A DNA stretch of 64,000 nucleotides from Couchioplanes caeruleus (GTDB lineage: Bacteria; Actinomycetota; Actinomycetes; Mycobacteriales; Micromonosporaceae): contig NZ_CP092183.1 in the NCBI RefSeq assembly GCF_023499255.1, positions 4,894,501-4,958,500 of the forward strand, given 5' to 3'. Shown here piece after piece: positions 35,777 through 45,316 of this stretch (the first letter of the stretch is position 1; every line of letters starts with the position of its first letter). A program made the position numbers and the translations under genes. Below the pieces are notes generated by a model. That model saw only the letters and a program-made list of their open reading frames with translations. It was not told where the DNA came from and did not search any database.

Positions 35777-36436
35777 TCAGACCGGCAGTACCGGGCGCGC
35801 CGGGGCGTACGCCTCGGCGCGCTCCTTGATGCCGCGCAGCATCCGGCGCTCCATGATGAGGCTGCCCGGCTCCACCACCAGCCGGCTGACGAGCCGGCCG
35901 GGCCGCGACATCGCGCGCAGGCTGATCCGGTTGCGGCTGATCAGCCGGGTGCCGAGCCAGTACTCGCGCAGGTCGAAGATCCACACCCAGGCGCCGTCCT
36001 CCGAGCGGAAGGCCAGGGTGCGGTCCACGTCGCAGATCTCGACGCGCATGCCCGGCCCGTCGGGGCCCAGCGGCAGCACGTCGCCGACGCTCAGATGCTG
36101 GAATTCCGGCAGGATCCGCCCGGCGCTGTGCATGTCGAGCCCGAAGAGGTTCTCGATCCAGTCGTACGTGTACGCGCCTCCGCGGCCGCTGCCCATCTGC
36201 ACGAGCCACGGCCACACCGCCGCAGGCCCGGCCGTGATGGTGATCGCCCGGGTCGAGACCACGTCCGGGTCCTCGAGCAGCTCGTCGCCGGGCAGCGGCA
36301 GCCGCGCCTCCTCCGCCGTGGCGCCGTACGTCAGGCTCCACCGGCGTACCGGCGGCGAGTACAGCATCGCCGTCGACGCGGCGACCAGGGCCGCTCTGCC
36401 GAGGTGCCTGCCCGTCGTCAGACCGTACCTGTCCAT
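35777..36436 (-). CDS. SRPBCC-like protein with N-terminal hydrophobic segment
   Basis: This 219-residue protein begins with a hydrophobic segment (LGRAALVAASTAMLYSPP) and continues as a START-like fold: TRAITITAGPAAVWPWLVQMGSGRGGAYTY, then DRTLAFRSEDGAWVW and EYWLGTRLISRNRISL. Proteins of this kind bind lipids or similar ligands. ATG 36436 follows GGAGGAGGGGATC. It is divergent from the dikinase gene, and its promoter has a box at 36486 with CACGCT 24 nt away. Confidence 0.82.
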   Translation of the reverse strand: MDRYGLTTGRHLGRAALVAASTAMLYSPPVRRWSLTYGATAEEARLPLPGDELLEDPDVVSTRAITITAGPAAVWPWLVQMGSGRGGAYTYDWIENLFGLDMHSAGRILPEFQHLSVGDVLPLGPDGPGMRVEICDVDRTLAFRSEDGAWVWIFDLREYWLGTRLISRNRISLRAMSRPGRLVSRLVVEPGSLIMERRMLRGIKERAEAYAPARPVLPV

Positions 36437-36485
36437 GATCCCCTCCTCCGGCTCGAGCGTGCGCCCGCCGCCCGGCCGCCCGGCA

Positions 36486-36499
36486 GGGCCGAAGGGCCC
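36486..36499 (-). promoter_or_regulatory. DosR-like box for the SRPBCC gene
   Basis: GGGCCGAAGGGCCC preceded by CA, one base from the consensus complement. On the minus strand CACGCT (36456-36461) follows 24 nt later. Confidence 0.65.
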
Positions 36500-36542
36500 G
36501 TGTGCGCCGGGCGCGCGGGCCGGGCCGTCGTGCGGGCCGGAC

Positions 36543-36585
36543 GGGCCGGGCAGCCCCTGTCCGGTCGCTACGGGCCGGGCGGCCC
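36543..36585 (+). promoter_or_regulatory. Tandem DosR-like boxes for the dikinase gene
   Basis: Two cores, GGGCCGGGCAGCCC (36543-36556) and GGGCCGGGCGGCCC (36572-36585), are 29 nt apart centre to centre, nearly three helical turns. TACGAC (36610-36615) follows the proximal one by 24 nt. Confidence 0.55.
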
Positions 36586-36655
36586 TACTGGCCGGGACCG
36601 GCACAGCGGTACGACCGAGGAGGACCAGCCGACCGAACGAGTGAGGGTGAGCCGG

Positions 36656-39322
<2,667 letters not shown>

Positions 39323-39337
39323 CCAGCCGCAACGGCG

Positions 39338-39366
39338 GCGGGCCCGGGCCACATGCCCGGGCCCGC
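39338..39366 (+). terminator. Terminator hairpin after ppdK
   Basis: GCGGGCCCGGGC (39338-39349) and GCCCGGGCCCGC (39355-39366) pair perfectly over 12 bp around a CACAT loop. No T-run follows. Confidence 0.7.
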
Positions 39367-39392
39367 GGCCGTTCGGGGGTCCCGGATCGGAC

Positions 39393-39406
39393 GGGTCCAA
39401 GGTCCC
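39393..39406 (+). promoter_or_regulatory. DosR-like box for the second DoxX gene
   Basis: GGGTCCAAGGTCCC, whose complement GGGACCTTGGACCC fits the consensus. It lies 87 nt before the DoxX start, close to the 82 nt of the first copy. No clear hexamer at the usual place. Confidence 0.55.
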
Positions 39407-39493
39407 GCCGGATGCGGCACGGCGGCCCTCACGGCGGCGGCGCTCCCGGCGTTTGATTGAAGTGTCAAAGAGAACCGGAAGGACGTGGACGTC

Positions 39494-40066
39494 ATGACCG
39501 CCGCCACCCACCCCACCACCGCCCGCACCGTCACCCCGGCGACCGACCCGGCCGTCACCCCGGCGCGCGAGACCACGGCCGCGAAGGCGACCCGCTACAC
39601 CCTCGCCGCCCTGCGCCTGGCTCTCGGCTGGGTGTTCCTCTGGGCCTTCATCGACAAGGTGTTCGGCCTCGGCATGGCCACCCCGGACAAGGGCGCCTGG
39701 ATCAACGGCGGCAGCCCCACCAAGGGCTTCCTCGGCAACGCCGTCGCCGGCCCGCTCGAGGGCTTCTACCACAGCATCGCCGGCGCGGCCTGGGCCGACT
39801 GGATGTTCATGCTCGGCCTCGCCGCGATCGGCACCGCGCTCATCCTCGGCATCGGCCTGCGGGCCGCCGCGGTGGCGGGCAGCCTGCTGCTGGTCATGAT
39901 GTGGTCGGCCGTGCTCCCCCCGGAGAACAACCCCTTCATGGACGACCACCTGATCTACGCCGGCGTGCTGATCGTCCTGGCCCTCACGGCGGCCGGCAAC
40001 ACCCTCGGCCTCGGCCGGCTCTGGAGCAAGCTCAGCATCGTGCAGCGCCTGCCCTGGCTCAAGTAG
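39494..40066 (+). CDS. DoxX-family membrane protein (paralogue 2)
   Basis: This 190-residue protein matches the one at 1289 in helix positions and loops (LALGWVFLWAFIDKVFGLGMATP, INGGSPTKGFLGN). About four helices are expected. The ATG at 39494 is chosen; a GTG at 39485 lies too close to the GGAAGG site. It follows the dikinase gene after a terminator and has its own box, so it is probably a separate unit of the same regulon. A redox-partner role is inferred from the family. Confidence 0.88.
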   Translation: MTAATHPTTARTVTPATDPAVTPARETTAAKATRYTLAALRLALGWVFLWAFIDKVFGLGMATPDKGAWINGGSPTKGFLGNAVAGPLEGFYHSIAGAAWADWMFMLGLAAIGTALILGIGLRAAAVAGSLLLVMMWSAVLPPENNPFMDDHLIYAGVLIVLALTAAGNTLGLGRLWSKLSIVQRLPWLK

Positions 40067-40081
40067 GCACCTACCGCTCGA

Positions 40082-40822
40082 TCACCACGGCGGCACCCCC
40101 ACCCGGGTGCCGCCGTTGCTGCTGTGCACGGGCCGGAGGTTCACCGTGGTCTCGTCCTCGTGGGCGGGGAACTCCAGCGTCGGTTCGAGCGGCGGCGCGG
40201 CGGGCACCGCCCACGGCGGCGGCGCGGCGGGCGCCACCGGCGGCGGGGCCGCGGGCGTCTCCGGCCGCGGGGCCGACGCCGCGGCGGGCGGGGCGGGTGC
40301 CAGCCGGATCAGGCCCAGCACGACCAGGCCGGCGGCCGCGCCGATCAGCGCGCCGCCGCTGTTGTAGAGCCAGTCCGCGGCGGTCGCGACCCGTACGCCG
40401 CTGACCGCCTGCCAGCCCTCGATGCCGAACGACAGCGCCGCGCCGGCCACGGCGGTCAGGACCGCGCGCCGGGTGGCGAGGGCGCCGAAGAAGCCGAGCG
40501 GGACGAACAGCAGGAGGTTCGCCGTCCGTTCGTCGGGCGCGGTCGGGGCGTCCAGCTCCGCGTGGAACGTCGCCGTGTGCAGGTACGAGCGCACGTACCC
40601 GCCGACCCGGTGCACGGCCCCGTCCTGCCAGCCGGGCGCCTCCACCGGCACCGTGAAGACCAGGATCGGCGCCAGGGACAGCAACGCGAGCAGCGTCCAG
40701 CCCGGGCGCCACCCGAGCAGCCGGGCCACGGGCAGGAACAGCACCACGGCAGCCACGGCACAGCACACCAGCAGCTGGGCGGCGCCCGGCCGGCCGAGCG
40801 CCAGGTCGAGCTGTTCTCGCAT
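40082..40822 (-). CDS. VanZ-like membrane protein
   Basis: This 246-residue protein has the VanZ-type block (ANLLLFVPLGFFGALATRRA, AALSFGIEGWQAVSGVRVATAADWLYNSGGALIGA) with about five helices in residues 10-180. The C-terminal third is an Ala/Pro-rich tail, unusual for the family, ending in NGGTRVGVPPW. VanZ proteins are associated with glycopeptide tolerance, but the link is weak for most members. ATG 40822 follows GAGGAGGTGGCG. It converges on doxX. Confidence 0.85.
   Translation of the reverse strand: MREQLDLALGRPGAAQLLVCCAVAAVVLFLPVARLLGWRPGWTLLALLSLAPILVFTVPVEAPGWQDGAVHRVGGYVRSYLHTATFHAELDAPTAPDERTANLLLFVPLGFFGALATRRAVLTAVAGAALSFGIEGWQAVSGVRVATAADWLYNSGGALIGAAAGLVVLGLIRLAPAPPAAASAPRPETPAAPPPVAPAAPPPWAVPAAPPLEPTLEFPAHEDETTVNLRPVHSSNGGTRVGVPPW
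40087..40116. terminator. Hairpin between DoxX and VanZ ends
   Basis: ACGGCGGCACCC (40087-40098) and GGGTGCCGCCGT (40105-40116) pair perfectly over 12 bp around CCACCC. It lies in the last codons of the VanZ gene and 21 bp after the DoxX stop. Confidence 0.65.
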
Positions 40823-40902
40823 CGCCACCTCCTCGCGTCCGTACGGACAACGGCGGCCGATCCTTCCGGGTGGCGCGTATGGCGGGCATAAAGCGCCGGC
40901 CG

Positions 40903-41517
40903 CTACCGCCCCGCCATCCACGGCTGCAGTGCCGTCGCCGTCGCGCGTTCCACGGCGGCCTGGACTCTCGCCGGGTCCTCCGGGAAGTCCTCGTGCTCCA
41001 GCAGCACCTGCAGGGCTCCCGTGACCGCGCCGATGAACGCCCCGACGAGCGCGGCGGCCTGCACCTCGTCGAGCCGGTCGGGGAACGCCGCGGTGAGGTG
41101 CCGGGCGATCTCGCGCTGGCCGTCGGCCTGCACCTGCAGGGCCTTGCCGCGCACCGAGGGCACCTCCCGGATCAGCCGCAGGCGCAGCGCGGCGAGGCGG
41201 CCGGTCAGATCGTCGTTGTCGTCGCCGACGAGGTGCAGCGCGCGCAGCAGCACGTCGGCGGGCTCGTCGCCGGGGCGCCGGCCGGCGATGGATGCGACAG
41301 CGGCCCGGATGCGCGCGTCGCCGTGCGGGAACAGCAGCTCCTCCTTGCTGGCGAAGTAGCTGAAGAACGTCCGCGTGCCGATCTCGGCGGCGGCCGCGAT
41401 GTCGGCCACGGTCGTCCCCTCGTACCCGTGCCGCTCGAACAGGTCGGTGGCCGCTTCCACCAGGGCCTGACGGGTGCGGGCGCGCTTGCGCTCGCGCAGA
41501 GAGGTCTCGGGTGCCAT
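40903..41517 (-). CDS. TetR-family transcriptional regulator
   Basis: This 204-residue repressor has the N-terminal helix-turn-helix (about 12-58: RKRARTRQALVEAATDLFERHGYEGTTVADIA, then GTRTFFSYFASKEELLFPHG). A helical ligand domain follows. The usual target is the divergent gene, here an FAD monooxygenase. A 28-bp inverted repeat lies at 41549. The effector is unknown but is probably the monooxygenase's substrate or a related aromatic. Confidence 0.92.
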   Translation of the reverse strand: MAPETSLRERKRARTRQALVEAATDLFERHGYEGTTVADIAAAAEIGTRTFFSYFASKEELLFPHGDARIRAAVASIAGRRPGDEPADVLLRALHLVGDDNDDLTGRLAALRLRLIREVPSVRGKALQVQADGQREIARHLTAAFPDRLDEVQAAALVGAFIGAVTGALQVLLEHEDFPEDPARVQAAVERATATALQPWMAGR

Positions 41518-41548
41518 GCCCGCATGGTACGGCACCCGTTGCCAATCG

Positions 41549-41576
41549 GCACTCATTGCATCTTTGCACTGAGTGC
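41549..41576. promoter_or_regulatory. Operator-like inverted repeat between TetR and monooxygenase
   Basis: GCACTCA (41549-41555) and TGAGTGC (41570-41576) are perfect 7-bp arms around a spacer containing two TGCA steps. It lies 16 nt before the monooxygenase start and 32 nt before tetR, suited to block both. Confidence 0.7.
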
Positions 41577-41591
41577 AGATACAGTGCCGGC

Positions 41592-42749
41592 ATGACCTCA
41601 CGTACCGCACTGATCTCCGGGGCCGGTGTCGCCGGTCCGGCCCTGGCGTACTGGCTCGCCCGGCACGGCTGGTCGGCCACCGTGATCGAACGCGCCGAGG
41701 GCCTGCGGTCCAGCGGCAACCCGGTCGACGTCCGTGGACCGGCGCTGCCGGTGGTCGAGGACATGGGCCTGGTCCCCCGGCTGCGGGCGGCCGCCACCCA
41801 CGCCCGGTCGATGCTCGTACTGGACGCGGACGGCCGGCCCGGCGTCCGCGTCGGCACACCCGCGTCCCGCAGCGCCGCCGGCACCCGGGAGATCGAGCTG
41901 CCCCGCGCCGACCTCGCCGCGATCCTGCACGACGCCGCCGCCGCGCACGCCGAGTTCCGCTTCGACGACACGATCACCGGGTTGCGGCAGGACGCCCGCG
42001 GTGTCGACGTGACGTTCGAGCGGGGCCGGCCGGGCCGCTTCGACGTGGTGATCGGCGCCGACGGCCTGCACTCCACCGTGCGGCGGCTCGCCTTCGGGCC
42101 GGAGCCGGCGTACCTGCGGCACCTGGGCGTCCACGTCGCCACGATGCCGTGGCGCGGAGCCCTGGAGCACCCGCACGACGTGGTCATGTACAACCTGCCC
42201 GGGCGGCTCGTGTCGGTGCACCCGTGCGCGGGCCAGGCCATGGCCGCGTTCATCTTCCGGCACGCGGCGGTACCGGGCCTCGACCATCGCGACACCGACC
42301 GGCACCGGCGCATCGTGCGGGACGCGTACGCCGGTGCCGGCTGGATCGTGCCGCAGCTGCTCGCCGAGGCCGCCCGCACCACGCAGCTGTACTTCGACGG
42401 CGTCAGCCGCGTCGCCATGCCCACCTGGTCCCGCGGCCGGATCGCGCTGCTGGGCGACGCGGCGTCCTGCGTCTCGCTGTTCGGCGACGGCTCGAGCCTG
42501 GCCATCGCCGGCGCCCGTACGCTGGCCGGCGCGCTCGCCGCGGAGCACGGCGACCCGGCCGCGGCGTTCGCCCGCTACGAGCGCGAGCACCGCCGGCTGA
42601 CCCGCCGCAAGCAGGTCACCATGCACGCGGCGGCCGCGATGATCGTGCCGCGGACCCGGGCCGGCATCGCCGCACGGAATCTCGCCGCGCGCGCCCTGCT
42701 CAGCCCTGCGACGCGCGGGCCTGCTGGAACGGCAACCGGTCGAAGATGA
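41592..42749 (+). CDS. FAD-dependent monooxygenase
   Basis: This 385-residue aromatic-type monooxygenase has the dinucleotide fold ISGAGVAGPALAYWLARHG at the N-terminus, the DG motif GADGLHSTVRR (about 153-163) and the GD motif ALLGDAASCVSLFGDGSS. It would hydroxylate or epoxidise a small organic compound with NAD(P)H and oxygen. The substrate is unknown. ATG 41592 is immediately downstream of the operator. Its last 50 bp overlap the converging SnoaL-like gene, so the C-terminus may be shorter in practice. Confidence 0.93.
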   Translation: MTSRTALISGAGVAGPALAYWLARHGWSATVIERAEGLRSSGNPVDVRGPALPVVEDMGLVPRLRAAATHARSMLVLDADGRPGVRVGTPASRSAAGTREIELPRADLAAILHDAAAAHAEFRFDDTITGLRQDARGVDVTFERGRPGRFDVVIGADGLHSTVRRLAFGPEPAYLRHLGVHVATMPWRGALEHPHDVVMYNLPGRLVSVHPCAGQAMAAFIFRHAAVPGLDHRDTDRHRRIVRDAYAGAGWIVPQLLAEAARTTQLYFDGVSRVAMPTWSRGRIALLGDAASCVSLFGDGSSLAIAGARTLAGALAAEHGDPAAAFARYEREHRRLTRRKQVTMHAAAAMIVPRTRAGIAARNLAARALLSPATRGPAGTATGRR

Positions 42750-43071
42750 ACCAGCTGTGCACGATCCGGCCGTCGCGGACGGTCACGCACTCGGCCGCCG
42801 GGCCGCTCTTCACCAGCGTGGTCCGCGTGTCGTACATGATCAGCGCGGTGGTGTCGTCGCCGAAAGCCGCGATGACGTGCGCGCCGACGAGCATGGCCAC
42901 GAACGGCGCCATGAACGACCGGTACGCCGCGTCGCCTTCCAGCCGTCCCGCCGGGGCCTCGCAGACGATGTCGCCGGACACGTAGGTCATCGCCGTGTCG
43001 AGGTCGCCGGCGGTCCACGCGCGGTGGTACGCCGTCGCCACCCGCAGGGCCTCGCTGTCTGGTGCGGTCAC
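42700..43071 (-). CDS. SnoaL-like polyketide cyclase-type protein
   Basis: This 123-residue NTF2-like protein begins EALRVATAYHRAWTAGDLDTAM and ends in VRDGRIVHSWFIFDRLPF, the usual SnoaL pattern. GTG 43071 follows AGAAGGAGAACACG. It sits divergent from an ECF sigma factor which itself ends in a SnoaL-like domain, a common pairing. Its role may be to bind the small-molecule signal. This is inference by context. Confidence 0.85.
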   Translation of the reverse strand: MTAPDSEALRVATAYHRAWTAGDLDTAMTYVSGDIVCEAPAGRLEGDAAYRSFMAPFVAMLVGAHVIAAFGDDTTALIMYDTRTTLVKSGPAAECVTVRDGRIVHSWFIFDRLPFQQARASQG

Positions 43072-43149
43072 CGTGTTCTCCTTCTCCGATCGGGGTCTGC
43101 CTGTTGTGACACCATCGGCTCGCGGATCGGAACGGTGGTGGCCACGGCG

Positions 43150-44136
43150 GTGACAACGCAGAACACGCTGGACCGGGCGCGCGCCGGGGACGGCGACGCG
43201 TTCGGTGAGCTGGTCGCGCCCTACCGGCGGGAGCTGCACCTGCACTGTTACCGGCTGATGGGCTCGCTCGTCGACGCCGAGGACGTGCTGCAGGAGGCGC
43301 TGCTGGCGGCGTGGCGGGGCCTGGACGGGTACGAGGGCCGCTCCTCGCTGCGGGCCTGGCTGTACCGGATCGCCACGAACCGGTGCCTCAACGCGATCCG
43401 CGACCACCGGCGGCGCGTACCGGCCGAGCCGGCGCCGCCGTTCACGCCGCCGGAGCCGACCCGCCGGGGCGAGGCGACGTGGCTGACGCCGTACCCGGAA
43501 CCGCTGCTGGAGCGGATCCCCGACGCCGCCGCCGGCCCGGCCGCGCGCTACCACCAGCGGGAAGCGGTGGAGCTGGCGTTCGTCGCGGGCCTGCAGCTGC
43601 TGCCGCCGCGGCAGGCGGCGGCGCTGGTGCTGTGCGACGTGCTGTCCTATCCGGTCGCCGAGGCCGCCGCGATGCTGGACGCCTCCGCCACCGCGGTCAA
43701 GGGCGCGCTGCAGCGGGCCCGCGCGACGATGGCGCGGACCGCGCCCGGGGGTGAGGCTCCCGCGCCCGGCTCGGCCGCCGAGCGGGCGGTGACCCGGCGC
43801 TTCGCCGAGGCCTTCGTGGAGCGCGACATCGACGCCCTGATCGAGCTGCTCACCGACGACGCCTGGCTGGCCATGCCGCCCGCACCGCACGAGTACCACG
43901 GCGCGGCGGCGATCCGGGGATTCCTCGCGGTCAGCGGCGGGTGGCGCGCCGGGCGGCGGCTGGAGCTCGTGCCGGCGCGGGCGAACACCCAGCCGGCCTT
44001 CGCCTGCTTCATCGCGGGCGAGCCGGCCGGGCTGATGGTGCTCACCCTGCGGGGCGACCGGATCCGCGGCATGACGCGCTTCCACGACAACGACATGCTG
44101 CTGCGGTACGGCCTCATGACACCCTGGACGGAGTAA
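43150..44136 (+). CDS. ECF sigma factor with C-terminal SnoaL-like domain
   Basis: This 328-residue sigma factor has sigma-2 (about 8-75: AFGELVAPYRRELHLHCYRLMGS, RSSLRAWLYRIATNRCLN) and sigma-4 (about 135-190: LPPRQAAALVLCDVLSY). A SnoaL-like domain (210-325) follows; it often controls such factors. The family resembles the SigG/SigJ group. There is no anti-sigma gene nearby, in line with domain-based control. Start is uncertain; GTG 43150 is used, with GTG 43135 or 43138 as alternatives. Confidence 0.88.
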   Translation: MTTQNTLDRARAGDGDAFGELVAPYRRELHLHCYRLMGSLVDAEDVLQEALLAAWRGLDGYEGRSSLRAWLYRIATNRCLNAIRDHRRRVPAEPAPPFTPPEPTRRGEATWLTPYPEPLLERIPDAAAGPAARYHQREAVELAFVAGLQLLPPRQAAALVLCDVLSYPVAEAAAMLDASATAVKGALQRARATMARTAPGGEAPAPGSAAERAVTRRFAEAFVERDIDALIELLTDDAWLAMPPAPHEYHGAAAIRGFLAVSGGWRAGRRLELVPARANTQPAFACFIAGEPAGLMVLTLRGDRIRGMTRFHDNDMLLRYGLMTPWTE

Positions 44137-44160
44137 GTCGAGTTATGTAGAGTTTCGGCC

Positions 44161-44499
44161 ATGCCGAGACCGCCCCACGCCTCACCGCAGACGCTGCGCC
44201 TGTTCGAGGCGCTGCTCGCCGACCCCGCCCGCTGGCGCTACGGGTACGACCTGAGCAAGGAGACCGCGCTCGCGTCGGGCACCCTGTACCCGATCCTCAT
44301 GCGGCTGAGCGAGCAGCGGCTGCTGGAGACCGGCTGGGAGCCCTCCGATGAGCCCGGCCGCCCGCCGCGGCACATCTACCGGCTCACCGCCGACGGCGTC
44401 ACGCTCGCCGAGCAGCGGCTGGCCGCCCGCCGACCGGCGCAGTCGCCACGGCGCGCCGGCCCGGTGCCGCAGACGCGTACCGCCGGAGGTGCCGCATGA
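44161..44499 (+). CDS. PadR-family transcriptional regulator
   Basis: This 112-residue protein is a PadR winged helix: QTLRLFEALLADPARWRYGYDLSKET, then SGTLYPILMRLSEQRLLETGWE and a basic wing. It likely represses its own operon. ATG 44161 lies 24 bp after the sigma factor in the same direction and its stop overlaps the next gene by 4 bp. That coupling to a membrane protein is typical for PadR operons. Confidence 0.93.
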   Translation: MPRPPHASPQTLRLFEALLADPARWRYGYDLSKETALASGTLYPILMRLSEQRLLETGWEPSDEPGRPPRHIYRLTADGVTLAEQRLAARRPAQSPRRAGPVPQTRTAGGAA

Positions 44500-45230
44500 C
44501 CGCGCCCACGCAGGTCCGCGATTCCGTGCCGCGCCGGGTCGCGCACGCCGTGCTCGCCCGGGCCGTCCGGGGCCGGCGCGAGCGCGGCGGCGAGTGGGGC
44601 GAGGCGGTGCTCGCGGAGTTCGGCGAGACCCGCGGCGACTGGGAGGCCGTCCGCTGGGCCGCCGGCGGGCTGCGTACGGTGTGGCGCGAACGCCGCCGCC
44701 GGGCCCGGCAGCTGCCCCGGCCGCTGCGGGTCGCCAGCGGCACGGCGCTGGTGCTCGTGGTCGGCCTGCTCGCCGGGTTCGTCGTCAGCCGGTACGTGAT
44801 GAGCGTCGGCTACATCCCCACCGGCTCGATGGAACCGACGCTGCAGATCTCCGACCGGGTCCTGCTGGACCGGATCACGTACCGGGCCACCGGACTGCAC
44901 CGCGGCGACCTGGTCACGTTCACCAAGGCGGTCGACCCGGGGACGCAACCGCACACCCTGCTCAAGCGGATCATCGGCCTGCCCGGCGACACCATTGAGT
45001 GCCGCGACGGGCGGGTGTGGCGCGACGGCAGCCCGCTGGACGAGCCGTACCTGACGCTCGGTCCCGAGGAGGACCGCACCGACTGCTCCCCCGTCACGGT
45101 GCCCGAGCGCCAGCTCTATCTGCTCGGCGACCATCGGATCGTGTCCATCGACTCGCGCGAGTACGGCACCGTCGACGAGGACACCGTCGAGGCACGCGTG
45201 GTGGGCCGGATCTGGCCGATGCGGGACTGA
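44496..45230 (+). CDS. Signal peptidase I with cytoplasmic N-terminal domain
   Basis: This 244-residue protein has a type I signal peptidase (S26) catalytic half: S111 in PTGSMEPTL and K157 in LLKRIIGLPGDTI, with a GDHRIVSIDSREYG block. Instead of a short anchor it has a long N-terminal cytoplasmic part (1-70, WGEAVLAEFGETRGDWEAVRWAAGGL). That segment resembles the one found in PadR-partner membrane proteins. One helix (about 80-100) anchors it. It overlaps padR by 4 bp. Housekeeping signal peptidases normally lack this head, so it may process a special substrate. Confidence 0.9.
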   Translation: MTAPTQVRDSVPRRVAHAVLARAVRGRRERGGEWGEAVLAEFGETRGDWEAVRWAAGGLRTVWRERRRRARQLPRPLRVASGTALVLVVGLLAGFVVSRYVMSVGYIPTGSMEPTLQISDRVLLDRITYRATGLHRGDLVTFTKAVDPGTQPHTLLKRIIGLPGDTIECRDGRVWRDGSPLDEPYLTLGPEEDRTDCSPVTVPERQLYLLGDHRIVSIDSREYGTVDEDTVEARVVGRIWPMRD

Positions 45231-45251
45231 AGTGGATCAATTCCCGGAATC

Positions 45252-45263
45252 CTGGTATACCAG
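45252..45263. promoter_or_regulatory. Perfect 12-bp palindrome before the kinase gene
   Basis: CTGGTATACCAG lies 53 nt before the kinase start, with GGAA and TTCC flanks that extend the symmetry imperfectly. The TATAC step could double as a -10. It may be a repressor site. Confidence 0.45.
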
Positions 45264-45316
45264 TTCCCGTCCCGCCGCCGTGCCTTCCTGGAGTTGACCT
45301 GGACACCGCGTACCGC

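Noticed and set aside
42757..43149. Upstream extension of the ECF sigma factor frame
   Set aside because: It overlaps the oppositely oriented SnoaL gene and shows none of the conserved sigma residues.
44150..44160. PadR-type operator before padR
   Set aside because: No ATGT-type inverted repeat was found; only a short A+T-rich stretch.
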